Positions 32,986-45,483 are shown, counted from the first letter of the stretch. The stretch: 64,000 nt of DNA from Lonicera japonica (GCA_021464415.1 CM038465.1:80696919-80760918); one strand, 5' to 3'. Numbers and translations are program-made. Notes: generated by a model from the letters alone, not told the origin.

Positions 32986-34598
32986 AATTCAATGAAAATT
33001 TGTTTTCAACCTTAAATAACTATTTTTTTACAGGTGATTTTATTGCTATGACTGACTATTCTAACTCTGAAACGATACTTTTCTGGTTAACATTTCAATT
33101 CTTTCAATGACATTTTTGAAATATTGAACTACTAAGATATAATGTACTTAATTACACTAAAGCTGTTTTTGTGTTCATTGAATCTCTCATTACTGTTAAC
33201 ATTTTTTAACCACAAACATCTACATCAGAACATTGGTTAACGTACAAATTTAACAACAGAGCACATAGAGTACTACTAAAAGAATCTCTCAATTTAAATA
33301 TGTACAATTCAGATAATATGTTTTCAACCTTAAACCACTATTTTTTTTGCAAGTGATTTTATTCTTATTTTCGATTTCTTCTGATTAATTACCTTTTTAG
33401 GATTTTGTTAAATTAACCCGTTTCAACCATTAAGTTTAACCATCATTAAGTAAAGAGAGTTAATGAATGATATTTTATGTGAATATTGTCATACATGGAC
33501 AATTTAAAGGTTAAAATGCATATTTCTCATTTAATCCAATAGTTAAAATGACACCTCACTTATTTTTATTTAAATATATATATATATACATTCTAGAGAC
33601 TCCATTTTTTTTTCTCAGTTCATTACTTCTCTTTACTTACACCTATCACCTATCCCCCATCCCCACACTCTCCCCTTCCCCCTCTTTCCTTTTGCGTATA
33701 ACTTTTAAAATTGTAAAATTTTAATTAATATAATAATATGAATATTTCTTAAAAATGACATATTTTATTTGAAACCCTTAATTTGAGATATAAGAAAAAA
33801 AAAGTGAGACTTAATTTGTGACAAAAAAAAGTAATACAAATATAGATTGATTAGTAATAAAATAAGTAACATGTTTTCTATTGTGTTAAATATATCCAAC
33901 ACAAATGGTTACTAACCTTTTTTATTTTTTAATTGGTATTTTCACTAAACATGTCAATAGTTGATTTGGATTGTGTTCATATGGTATTTTATTGAATTTT
34001 AGATGTTATCGTTTTGGATTTAAATGAAAGATTGTGTTTTCCTTAGTGAACAAATAATATTCAAACTATATTTGTTATTTTAACAAATAATCTCAGATAA
34101 CCAAGTGGAATACGACTGAACAAGCAACTATTGCCAAACCTACTGATGTAGACATTGGAATACGAATACGATTTATTGATTTGTGTTAATTTTAAACTGA
34201 TCATGATCGATTCGGTTGGAAAGTGATCGACAATGTAATATCATTTTGTGATTTGCGATAAGTGAATAAAATATATAAATAACACATAATTTTATGTTAT
34301 GCCTGTGCCCGAGGGAACTCAAAACTTATTTTATTTTAATTAGTTTGTGTTTTTTTTATAAACTATTTCTTTTTACTTTTTTAATTATTTTTTTAAAACA
34401 CAATTTACTAAAACACAAATAAGTTTTAAGTTTATTATAATTTTACGTTAGAAAAAAAAGAAGTGAAAATTGAGCTTCTACTACCAATTAATTATCATGC
34501 CATAGGTACAGTAGATGAAAACAAATAATTTTCGTTATCCATAAACAAAGATTTAAATTTTTCGCTATTTCGTGCCATTGAGCACATGCATACCCTAG
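32986..34598 (+). mobile_element. Segment B', inverse of B, Helitron-like 3' end at its right edge
   Basis: Ends on the plus strand with GTGCCATTGAGCAC (stem GTGC/GCAC), nine bases, then CTAG and T (34595-34599). Near 34300 it has GCCTGTGCCCGAGGGAACTC, found inverted at about 30095-30115. Confidence 0.55.
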
Positions 34599-36308
34599 TT
34601 TCCATTGAATTGAGAGATTCAATGAACTAAAACACAGTTTAATGTAATTATCTTCTATGTAAAATTAATTATTTTATTAGTTTTATTTTCTTTTTCTTTT
34701 TTCTTTTTTTAACTATTTTTTTTTATAACTTTTATTTTTTGTGTTCTGGTTATTGGAAATTTTTTTGTTAATTGAGTATATAAAACTTAAAGCGAAGCTA
34801 AGGGAACCGCAACTCAGATATATTAATAATTTTATTTTATTTTTAGACTTTTTAAAATTATACTAAGTTTAATCTAAATAATTCCATAAGATAATATTTT
34901 TTTTTATTTCTTTTTATCATAGGATTTAGTACATTAGTTATGTACGTCAAAAAAAATTTAAGACACCTGAAAAGGAAAAGAAAAATTGTAAATTAGAGCA
35001 TAACTAATTATTCTTTCAATGGCATTTTTGAAATGTTAAACCAATAAGATATAATATACTTAAAAGTATCATTTCAGAGTTAGAATAATCAGTCATGTAC
35101 TAATCTGTTATGGTAGAAGTAAATGCATAGAAGGAGAAAATTGAGGTTTTTAATTTTACATTCTTCTTCAAACAAATAGTACACAGATATATTTGATACT
35201 CAACCACGGGAAACGGAAAAGGGATACATGATTCCATCAAAAATAAATAATATAAATTATTTAAGTCACTATATTTTATTTTTTTGTAAGTCTATCTCAA
35301 CTTGTGGTTAAACTTAATTAATGGTTGAGATGGATCAATTTAACGAAATCTCAAAAAGGAATTAATGATAAGAAGTCGAGAATAACAATAAAATCACCTG
35401 TAAAAAATAGTTATTTAAGGTTGAAAAAAAATTTCATTGTGTTTTCTATGGAATTAATTAGATTATATGAATTTTTTATGGAATTAATTAGATTAAACTT
35501 AATATAATTTTAAAAAGTCTAAAAATGATATAAAATAATTAGTATATCTGAGTTATGGTTTCCTTAACTTCGCTCTACATTTTATCTACTCAATTAAAAA
35601 AAAATCCAATAACAAAAAAACTGAAAAAAATAATTATAAAAAAATAGTTAAAAAAAGTAAAATATAAAACTAATAAAAGAGTTAATTTTACATAGAAGAA
35701 GATTTAAAGAGGGAGTTAAATAAGTATCCTTATGCTTAACTCTTGTATCAAAATAGTAAATTACTTATTAGTTTTAAATTATGAGTTTTACTTTCCATTC
35801 CAAAACATAACTAAATAAATTAATATTTTAAATGTATTAATTTTGTAAGTTAGAGAGGAGAACATAACTAAATAAATTAATAATTAACAAAAAAATTGCC
35901 AATAACCAAAACACAAAAAATAAAAGTTATGAAAAAATAGTTAAAAAAATTAAAAAAAGAAAATAAAACTAATAAAATAGTTAATTTTACATGTAAAAAG
36001 ATTTAAAGAGGGTGTTAAATAAATATCCTTATGCTTAGCTCTTGTATAAAAATAGTAAATTTCCTTATTAATTTTAAAATTGTATCAAAATATAACTAAA
36101 TAAATTAATATTCTAATTGTATTAATTTTGTAAGTTAGAGAGGAGAATATAACTAAATAAATTAATATTTTAAATGTATCACATTATGTGCCATTGGATT
36201 GTTGAATCAATCTTGACCATTGAATTGATGAATTGATTTATGATTTTTTGAATTAAAAAAAATAATGACCAAATTAATAAATAATATTTATTTAATTTGT
36301 ATTATAGC
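34599..36308. repeat. Segment A', inverse of A
   Basis: Mirror of 31326-32985, ending ATTTGTATTATAGCTG. Starts with TTGAATTGAGAGATTCAATG, a short hairpin also present at the A/B joints near 31135 and 33185. Confidence 0.7.
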
Positions 36309-36630
36309 TGCTTCAGGTGTAAAATTAGAAATTTTTATTATAATAGAGATATAAGTTTTTTTTTGAAAGTAATAGAGATATAAGTTGAATAAAATGTTTT
36401 ACGTGTTGTAAGCATCCAAATCAATGGAATTTTAGGTGGGCCCCTGCCCAAAATAAGAGGCACCGGCCTTTCACAAAAGGGCCTGGGGCTAAATTTTGCT
36501 CAAATCGATGGTGCTTGACGAATGTGAGCATGTTTCAGTTTCGTCATACTTTTTATGCGGTAAAAAGGAAAAAATATTTCATAACGAACAAGTCTAGAAA
36601 GAAATTCATCTCCAATTGCGTTGTGTATGA

Positions 36631-37018
36631 GGTTATCTCCAATAGTATTTTTTATAAATTTATTTTTATTGTATATGTTAAGATACTTTTAATATATTTT
36701 TATATTTATTTGGTAATATAATTGTGAAAATAGAAAAGTTTTTAAAAAAATTTATTTAATGGTGTCATTTCTATCTTACTTGGCATTTATTTAAAATGAG
36801 AGAAAATTAGTGGGTTTCTTATATCCAATAAGGATGTATCATATCACATTAAAAAAACTTATCACTATTTTTACATATGGTGATAAAAATTCTTCATGCG
36901 ACTCAATTTCCACATCACATATAAATGGTTACAGAAAACCCCATTGCAGTATATTTTCACTATTTTTCTTTTCTATCATAAAAATTTGTTTGGATATAAA
37001 TAACCATTGGAGATGGCC
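36631..37018. mobile_element. Harbinger-type MITE, GGTTATCTCCAAT ends
   Basis: 388 bp. Inverted ends are GGTTATCTCCAATAGT and GGCCATCTCCAATGGT, flanked by TGA (36628-36630 and 37019-37021). TGA is a variant of the usual TWA duplication. Confidence 0.7.
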
Positions 37019-37344
37019 TGAGATGATATAAATTTTGTTGATAATAAAATTATGGTATAAAAGATGGGTCGTTCAAGAATAAATCCTTAATATGTATAGA
37101 TTTAAATAAAAAGAACACGATACAAATATTTTTTTGCTAAGCTTATATTGTTATGGACAAAAATGCCTATTTAGCATTCTTTTCAGTTTTCAAAAATTTG
37201 AAATCTAATAAGGTAACATTTATCATGCCCTTAAAAAGAAAAAAAAACTTACTTAGAATACTATAAACAAATACATAAAAAATTATAAATTTTCAATCAA
37301 GATAAATAGAAGTACGTATTAGGAAATAATTGATTACATTATTT

Positions 37345-38060
37345 TTCACGGGATATTGAAAAATATGGCTTGTATGAAAAAAAATTCTGTAAAAAAACCC
37401 AGGGAATAATATTTTAGTGAATTAAGGACCTATATTTGATCAAACTCTAAAAGAAGTGTAAAATTAACTTTGTAGTAGATTTTTAAAAAAAAAAATTTGA
37501 TGGAATCATGCAAAATTAAGTTTGCACTACATATTTTTTAGCATATTATTATAAATAAATGTTTTATTGACAGTGCTTTAGAATAATTTTAACAAATTAT
37601 ATATTTAAAACCTATTTATTAATAAAATGCACATAAAAGTTTTTTCAAAGTTATGCAAAGTTAAGTTTGCACTCTTTATTTTCTAAAATACTACTACGTA
37701 TTTGTATTTATTTGAGGTTATTTTAAAGTTTTATGAATGAAATATAAAAATATACTTGTTAAAAATTATAAACACATTATGCAAAACAAATTTGCATTAA
37801 TTTTTTTTTATTGTAAAGTTAAGTTTGCACAAAACACAATTTTGTGCAAAGTTAAGTTTTGCACTCAATACAGTTTGATGCAAAGTTAAGTTTGCACTCG
37901 GTCAAAAACCTTATCTTAAAATACAATTGATAAACAAGCTCTTATCTCAGAATGATAATGATATCTAATCCCTTATTTCTAAAAAAATATTATTGATTAG
38001 ATTTTTTGCAAAAAACATTATCATGCAAGCCCTTTTACCTCATTTCCAGTATTTTTTCAT
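37345..38060. repeat. Dispersed repeat, copy 2 (partner at 1905-2330)
   Basis: Longer copy of the family, with an extra internal series of TGCAAAGTTAAGTTTGCAC monomers (37655-37900). Confidence 0.75.
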
Positions 38061-38089
38061 GTATTCATATTTTTTACATTTAAACTCGT

Positions 38090-38640
38090 TTTCACTACAA
38101 TTATTAATTTTTGCCTTTAAATTCGTAAATTCCATTTCAATATTTTTGAAAAACTTGTAGCGAACTTTTAAATTTTGACATAAAATTTTTCTTTCTTTTT
38201 TTGCAAGATGTAAATTTTGTAAATTATTCTTACAAATCTACAATTAAATATTTAAATTTTATTTCAAGTTTGCAATGAAACTTGTAAATTTTAATTAACG
38301 TTTTGTAACCAAATTTTCAAAAAACATATAATTTTGTAAAAGAAAAAAGGAAGGTGTTACTTAATGAATCTAATCAACGCAAACAAAAATGTTATTAGGA
38401 AACAAGTTATAGTAGGAATTTTTTTTTGTATCTATAGCTTATAATGTGATATAATATATATTGATATGGGTACATATGTCAAATCTCGTGCAATTAATTA
38501 TAATTTTATGGTAATAAAATGTATACTTATTGTATTAAAATATCTTATCTTAAACTTTTAGTAGAAATATAATTATATAAGGAATTTTTTCCCACTATCC
38601 CATAAAAGATAGAATAGTTTTAGAAATTAATAAAAATGTT
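38090..38640 (-). repeat. Dispersed repeat, inverted partner of 19780-20710
   Basis: Phrases of 19780-20710 appear here in reverse complement and reverse order, without the SINE piece. Confidence 0.65.
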
Positions 38641-38966
38641 TGCAAGACAAAAAAAATGAGTTGCTATAATTGATTGTTTAAAAGACAAAAAAAAATACAC
38701 CCTACGTTTTATATAGTAAGGCATGTAAAAGTAATTTTGAATTGCAAAAGTTCTATTTTCGGGGGTGGTTTAATTTCATGATGAAGTAAACTCACTTTTG
38801 TGACACTAAGAATTGCTTTAACATTAAGCTTAGTTGATAGAATTCGTAAACTTCATGGCTAAGTATTGAATGAGTCAAAGATTGCGACTTTGAAAAGTCA
38901 AAAGTTACGGCTTTGAATTGGTCAATGGTGGTGGAATAATACAAATTGATTTTGAATTAGTTGTCA

Positions 38967-39466
38967 TGTTGGTTGTAACTAGTTGTCATCATGACAACTA
39001 ATGACAACTAATATACAACTCATATACAACTATTGACAACTAATATACAACTAATGACAATTAAGCACTTAGTTGTATATTAATTGTTCCACCTCATTTC
39101 TACCACTATATATACAAGCCCCATCCATTAAAAAAAATCTCATTCTTGAGTGACAAAGAGAGAGAGGGGGAGAAAGTTAAAGAGAAAAACTTGTGAGGTT
39201 TCTCCTAAACACGTATAGTCTTTCCTTTGTTAGAATGAGAGTATTTTATCCTATTATAAGATATAGGCTTTTGTCAATTGTGCCCTCTTTATTTGGAAGA
39301 GAAATTCTTGTAATCCTTTTGCTATAATGAAATCCTTTTACAATTTGCCAATTAAAATTTTTATTTTATAATTTTTACTTCAGTTGTAATTGGGTGCCTC
39401 GTGCCATAACGTCGTATAATTTCACTGGAGGTTTTTGGTGTGTAGAAGTGGCTTCCTATATTAACA
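38967..39466 (+). mobile_element. Solo LTR (500 bp), copia-like
   Basis: Begins TGTTGGTTGTAACTAG and ends TATATTAACA, flanked by TGTCA (38962-38966) and TGTTA (39467-39471), 4 of 5. A series of ACAACTAATATACAACTAAT repeats occupies 38970-39080. Then come TATATATACAAGCCCC (a TATA box near 39107) and later ATAATGAAATCC, as expected of U3, R and U5. The class is inferred from length and ends. Confidence 0.6.
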
Positions 39467-39693
39467 TGTTAATTCTTTTAGTTTTCTCTTGAAAAATGGT
39501 CCATATTGTTTAGAATGATTAATTTAAATCATTGAGTTCACATTAAAAAATTGTAAAACTCAATAAAAATTGATAAGTAGAGTAGTGTTACTATATAATA
39601 ATGAGACATTTTAAGATAAAACTCCACACCTATGAACAATACTGTGGCCTATGAACAATAATGAGATGTTACTATTTAGGTGAGCACAACAAT

Positions 39694-39965
39694 TAGTATC
39701 AGTTTAAGTTATGAACAATATTGTTACTATATATGTGGCCTAATGAGCCCATTTGGTTCCTTGGGCTTAACTTAGAGCCACGGTGAGTACAACAATTGGT
39801 ATCAGAGCCACGGTGAGTGCAATAATTGGTATCAGAGCCACGGTGACTACAATAATTAGTATCATAGTAACAATATTATTACTATTTATGTGGCTTAATG
39901 AGCCCATTTTGTTCATTGGGCCTAACGCATGTGTCGGTGAGTACAACAATTAATATTGGAGCATA
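39694..39965 (+). repeat. Array of primer-binding-site motifs
   Basis: TGGTATCAGAGCCA, the usual complement of initiator-Met tRNA, occurs at 39797-39810 and 39827-39840. Decayed versions are at 39694 (TAGTATCAG), 39857 (TAGTATCATAG) and 39951 (TAATATTGGAGCA). Each is preceded by GTGA(G/C)TACAA(C/T)AAT. Three of them form a 30-bp tandem repeat. Confidence 0.85.
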
Positions 39966-40039
39966 TGATGAATTCACAAGTTTAGAGTAATACGGGAATA
40001 TGGACTAGGTAGAATTAGGGACTACTTGTTGAGAGCTTC

Positions 40040-40630
40040 CGGTAACTGGACCCGGGTAGAAGTCTACAGTGGACTCAGACTTGAAGAATCAAGGGTGGAG
40101 TCACTACAGAGCCTATATACACCAGAGTGTTATTGTGAAGGTGGTTGTGTAAAAAGGCTCGAGTAAGGTGGAATAAAGTGCACACAATGTGGTATTAACC
40201 AAGGCAGACACCTATAGTGGAGTTAGGATTGGAGGATCAATGTGAACTAATGTATAGGACCATGTATAGCCAAAGTGAATTACTAGACCAAGTGACAATC
40301 TAAAGTAAAAGCAATGTAAACATGAGTTAATCCAAAGTGGAGCCAAATATGGACCAATGGTGGAATCGCTACAGAACCTATATACACCGAACTATTATTG
40401 TCAAAGTGGTTCAATAAGCTTAGAGTGTAAATCACTACAAAAATCATTCAGTAGTTGAATCTGAGAATTATTTCGGCAATTGGATTAGGGTGGAAGCCTA
40501 CTGCGGAGTCATATTCGGAGGATCAATGGTGGAATTATTACATAGCTTATATATATCAGAGTATTATTATGATAGTAACTGTACAAAAAACCTCAAGTAA
40601 GGTGGAATATGATATACCTCAATATAGTAG
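40040..40630. repeat. Diverged leader repeats
   Basis: Copies near 40035-40175, 40345-40410 and 40470-40612 share GG(A/T)GGAAGCCTAC-like, GAATCAAGGGTGGAGTCACT and CTATATACACCAGAGT phrases and end CAAGTAAGGTGGAAT. Confidence 0.7.
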
Positions 40631-41268
40631 TGACCAATGTGAACGATCTTGTAGACATTATTAAGTAGTGATTTACGTGGATAATCTAAAGGTAGATCTA
40701 AGATTTACCGAATTTAGTTTAAAGTATAGCCAAATATGGATTGGTTTGATCTAAAGTGGATATAGTTAAGAATTGTTGGCTCGAATAATTAATTTTACAT
40801 CGAAAAATTGTAGAACTTAACAAAAATTAAAGGATAGTATCACCACGTAGTAACAAGACATTTTAAGATAAAACTAGGGAGTGTCATAACATAATAGACC
40901 TTTTAAGATAAAATCTCATACATTTGACCAAAAAGTGTTCAATGTGTTTAAGTTATGGAGAATATCATTTTCGTCTGTTAAATTTTGTATGGTCATCTTA
41001 CCCACTTTTAAATTGAATTTCTTTATGAATGTTGGTATAGGTGATCTATTCATAATATATATCATCTCTACAAAATCTTATGAAAAAATTCATTCAATTA
41101 TCCCTCCAAATAATCATCTATTCTTTTTGTTAAATATATATAATCTATCTTTATAGCCTGACTCATATATATATCTTTAATTTTTTAACTTAACCCTAAT
41201 TTCCTAAATCATATCCATTAACATGCAACACAGCTGCCCCACTCATTTGTTCGTCCACAGTGGAGGTA

Positions 41269-41489
41269 GCCCTTGTTTGATTCATTTTTTTTTAAAAAAT
41301 CATATTTTTAATTTTCTATCAAAAAATATTTGAAACATACTCATCAATATCTATAAAATAAGATCCATTGTGACTATTTTTTGAGTTTTTTTTAATTGGT
41401 CGAAAAAAACTCCAACAAAAACCAAATTCATTTTTTAACCTATTTTCACACTTCCCAAAACTTAATTTAAAATCTCAACCAAACAAGCC
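41269..41489. mobile_element. Possible small MITE
   Basis: GCCCTTGTTTGATTC at the left and GGCTTGTTTGGTTGA (reversed) at the right, each next to TA. Weak, as the ends match in part only. Confidence 0.4.
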
Positions 41490-41975
41490 TATATGATTTA
41501 TAATCTTGAAATTTGGACTTGAATTTGTATGTGTTTTATGGCTTTGGAGCCCACTATTTACTGTTTTAGACTTGTGGACCGGAAATTAGTTTTATGGACT
41601 TTTGGACAATGAACACAAGTGTTTTATGAAAAAAAATAAAATTATGGGTTTTGTATTTGTGAAAAAGAGTTATTATATTGCGATAAAAAAAATAAAAAAC
41701 AAGGGTGTAATATATTGTTTAAAATATGCCTTTCGCTTAAAATTATGCAGTAAATCCAAAAAAAAAAAAGATAAGTTTATTATAAAAACTCAGATTGATT
41801 AGACTGCTTAAAATGGTCCGATCTTGATTTATTCTTCGATCCAATTTGGTTCAAGAAAAGAAAGGATTGATTTCAACCAGCTAGTTTATCTCAAAGATTA
41901 ATGATTTGATTGATTGGAGTGTGAACACTTAAAAATAGTGAAAAATGAAAAATAAAAACGAAAGGCTCATTTGGG

Positions 41976-43788
41976 GAGTTTTTTACCTAAATAGACCACT
42001 TTTTTAACTTATTTATCAAACTAACACACTTTTCAACTTATTTATCAAACTAACACACTTTTTAAAATAGTGATTCTGAATCACTATTTTAATGTAAAAA
42101 TAGTGATTTCGAATCACGTTTTTAAGTCAGTCAGGAATTAATGAAAAAGTAAAAATAGTGATTTGAAATCACACTTTTTGGTTAAAAATAGTGAGAGTAA
42201 ATTACTATTTTTATTAAAATCACTATTCACAATTTTCCTTGGTAAACAAAAATAGTGAAAGCAAATAACTATTTTAACATAATAATAGTGATATCAAATC
42301 ACTATTTTAAAGCAAACCATAGTTTTTTTTTGCTCTTCGAATAATTAGAAATAGTGAGAAACAATCACTATTTTAAGGAACAATAATTTTATTTTACGCA
42401 TCGTTAAATAGAAATAGTGAGAAGGAATCACTATTTTAACCTAACATTGTGAGAAGGAATCACTATTTTAACCTAACATTGTGAGAAGGAACAATAATTT
42501 AGGCCAAAGACTAAATCACGCTCTCATCCATCTCTCCACTTTGATAAACATGTCCTTTTGATAGCAAAGTTCAATTCGAAGAAGCCTCCAATAGACAATG
42601 GAAGTCAGGAACCAACTCAATTTGAATGGGTAACTAATGTAAATGGATCTTTGCACGGACACGACCCAAAGGATTTGTTGAATATTGTATGCCAAACTGC
42701 CATATGGAAAGCAGAGTCGTTGAACACAGGTATTGAATACAATAATGATGAAATAGCCACGACTCCAGATGCGCAGATGCAAATGGAAACTGATTGAAAG
42801 CATGGTTTTTTTTTTTTGGTTTGGTGCTTATATTTTTTTACGTTTTTCTTAAATTGTATCATGTCATATGTTTTGCGAGTAATTTTGTTGTCCTTTTTTT
42901 TGTATGTCTCTTCCTCTATTTTCAGTTCATCCTACGAATGTAATTGCTTTTTCGTCTAATGCATATGACGGATAAGTTTATGTTCATTTAAATTTTAATT
43001 ATATGTAATGGGTTTACCTAAATGTTTTATTTCTTCATGTACTTTTTTCTGGTTTTGTTTAATTTTAATTATTGAAAAATATTTAATAAATTTGCTATAT
43101 ATAATTAGTGGTTCTATTTAATGAACAATTTAACGAAAATAAAATTAACATATACCTTAAAATATATGAATATATCGAAAAATGAACAAAGTTAGATTCA
43201 AAACAAATTTAATAAAATTAAAAATATCTATTGTATAGTTTAACGAATTAAGAGTATTTAATTCAAATTTCTACAAATTGTATATTTTTATATCAATGGA
43301 ACTATATGTGTCTAAATAATAAAACATAGAACAATAAAAAAAATAGTAAATAATGATTTAAAGTTAGTGTGCTTACATTAAAATAGGAATTTTCTCACAC
43401 CATCTATGTTTTGGGTAAAGTTTGAGATTTTAGAAAAAAAATGTTATTTCACTTAAAATAGTGATTTTAAATCACTATTCTTACGTTAAAATAGTGATCT
43501 GCTTTCACCATTTTAGTTTTTTCAATATTTGGGGAACAGTGGTTTTAAATAAATATAGTGGTTTGCTCTCACTATTCTTTACCAAAAATCGTGATTTCAT
43601 TTCACTATTTTTCAGAATTCTAGAATTTCACATTAACTTAAAAATGTGATTCGAAATCACTATTTTTACATTAAAATAGTGATTCAAAATCACTATTTTA
43701 AAAAGTGTGCTAGTTTGATAAATAAATTAAAAAGTGCATTAGTTTGGTAAATAAGTTAAAAAAAGTGGTCTATTTAAGTAAAAAACTC
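41976..43788. mobile_element. MULE-type element packed with AATAGTGATT palindromes
   Basis: 1813 bp with inverted ends GAGTTTTTTACCTAAATAGA and GAGTTTTTTACTTAAATAGA, flanked by TCATTTGGG (41967-41975) and TCATTTGAG (43789-43797), 8 of 9. The sub-terminal regions (42060-42490, 43440-43700) are series of AAAATAGTGATT...AATCACTATTTT units. The middle carries a short open frame at 42510-42797. Confidence 0.88.
42510..42797 (+). pseudogene. Open frame in the core of the MULE, possibly captured
   Basis: An unbroken reading without a good ATG runs to TGA at 42797. It contains PPIDNGSQEPTQFEWVTNV, then HGHDPKDLLNIVC and an acidic, Met-rich end DAQMQMETD. Its GC content is higher than that of the palindromic flanks. 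I recognise no domain. Capture of a host exon, as in Pack-MULEs, is the likely reading; a transposase fragment is the alternative. Confidence 0.45.
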
Positions 43789-43797
43789 TCATTTGAG

Positions 43798-44416
43798 AAC
43801 AAATAAACAACATAATTGAGCGTAGACTGTAGATCGACAAGACATACACCTACATCTCCAAAAGCTGTGATCATAGAATGAATAACGAATGCATGAAGAA
43901 GACAAGGGTACTAATTACTAAAGGTTACTTTACAGCCTGCACCTTGATCAAGATAAACCGTCGTCTCGCGACAAATGAATTAGTTGATGGAGAAATGCAC
44001 TTTTCTTTCTTTCTTTCTTTCTTTTTGTTGTTGTTGTGGTTGTTGTTGTTATTGTTGTTTGTTTATGATCACTATCATATTGCTGCAATATTATAATAAT
44101 AATAAACAAACAAAATATCTCAAGAAATTTAAGGAATAGTTATGCCAACTTTTTCAACCCCTAGCTACTATGACAAGTCAGTCCGACTGAATGAGACCAT
44201 TGATAGTATTAAATTTAAATATCTCGTAGATATTTATTTACCTGGTTATTATAAAGGAGTGGTGAGAAGGGGCGGTATAAATTTCAACTTAGGAATTTAA
44301 GTTTTTATTACTTTTACGTCCTCCTTTTTTTATTAGGAAAGAAAGAAAACACCAAGACAGGGGTACGTGACACAAACATATACTTCATTTTTTAAGAATA
44401 AAAATCCACATCTAAA
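43798..44416. other. Intergenic stretch, no gene seen
   Basis: It contains a (CTTT)n and (GTT)n run at 44000-44060. No coding signal. Confidence 0.55.
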
Positions 44417-44587
44417 ATCCCAGGGGTTGGCTTAGCGGTAACTCACTAGGCCACAAGTCTTTGGTTGACTAGTTGGTAGCCGGATCGATTCTCGGTACTT
44501 GCAGCAACTCACTTGAGTCGCGCTTTTTATCGCCTTGTGCGAGTTCCTGGAATGGAGTAGATTAGTCAAGGTCGAGAAAAAAAAGAG
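44417..44587 (+). mobile_element. tRNA-type SINE (Au-like), 171 bp
   Basis: A box TGGCTTAGCGGT (44428-44439) and B box GGATCGATTCT (44482-44492) lie 43 bp apart. The body ends in GAGAAAAAAAAGAG. The flanks AAAAATCCACATCTAAA (44400-44416) and AAAAATTTGTATCTAAA (44588-44604) form a 17-bp duplication with four differences, all transitions. Confidence 0.72.
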
Positions 44588-44604
44588 AAAAATTTGTATC
44601 TAAA

Positions 44605-45480
44605 TCTAATATTATTTTATTATTTAGCAGTGCTGTGATTTAACATCATTGTAATTCTTCTTAACAAATTTCATTATATATAGTGATCGAAAATAATATT
44701 TTTTAGGAAAAAGCATCAAATTAAACGTTTATACAAGGCAACTTTGGTGCAGCTGAACGGTTACATATTTTAATTAATTTCCACAAGCAAAGGAGCAAGA
44801 TAATTTTTTTTCAAAAAAATATCAAGTAAATAAAAGTTGTCTCCGGTAGTTTACACTTTACATCCGTACTCAAACCCTACGGTTGAAGAATTAATATTTA
44901 TCATGTATAAATTTATACTATTAATCCAATCTTGCATGAGGAAGTTTTTAAGTGTCTCAATTGAATTATTGAAATACTCTTATATCCTTCAAAAATAAAG
45001 AAAATTTAAGTGAAGGTTTTGAACCTATGATCTTAAGAGCTCGCTTAATTCGAGTTTTTGGAATATAATAAGCATTCTCGATTTTTGAAAATATTTTCTC
45101 ATAATATTTAGTGCCTAGTTAATTTTTGGTTTGTATATGAATTCTTCTTTCATAAAATGTTAAATTACCTATCTATATTTGGTTCAAACGAGAATATTAA
45201 TGAAATATGAGTACATTAGCAAAATATTCTTTATTTTATAAAATTAAAAAACAAATCCTAATAATTTACAAAATTAAAATTTAAGTTTTTATTGTTAAGA
45301 ATTGTTATAATTTGTTGTTTGTATTTAATAATAAAAAGAAAAAATTATAATAATAATAATAACAAAAAAAATATATTTTTTCTTTTACAAAGAATATAAA
45401 TAAAAAAAAAGTTGTCTCAGCAAGTAAAAATGTTATTTTAGTCTTAAGAGAATTGTATGACAAAATCTAAAAGAGAGTTC
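44605..45480. other. Intergenic stretch, no gene seen
   Basis: AT-rich; fragments of T/A-rich low complexity. Confidence 0.55.
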
Positions 45481-45483
45481 TTA

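Larger units (their letters stand above)
29839..36308. repeat. 6.5-kb block of two interleaved inverted repeats (B A B' A')
   Basis: Four segments of about 1.5-1.7 kb follow each other: B (29839-31325), A (31326-32985), B' (32986-34598), A' (34599-36308). B' is the inverse of B and A' the inverse of A. Phrases such as TTTTTACAGGTGATTTTATT and its complement recur in all four, so A and B are themselves related. There are no genes; the longest frames are below 75 codons. Boundaries between the segments are approximate, outer ends are firmer. Confidence 0.8.
39507..40930 (+). mobile_element. TRIM-like non-coding LTR element, incomplete
   Basis: TGTTTAGAATGATTAATT (39507) and TGTTGGCTCGAATAATTAAT (40774) open two diverged direct copies that share AAAAATTGTA(A/G)AACT and GACATTTTAAGATAAAACT. 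The left copy ends ACAACA followed by AT and a primer-binding-site-like motif, as an LTR should. The right copy has no clear end. Between them is a non-coding leader with repeats. There are no gag or pol motifs. Confidence 0.55.

Noticed and set aside
38970..39080. CRISPR-like repeat-spacer array
   Set aside because: ACAACTAAT units are contiguous and variable, lie in an LTR, and the genome is a plant's.
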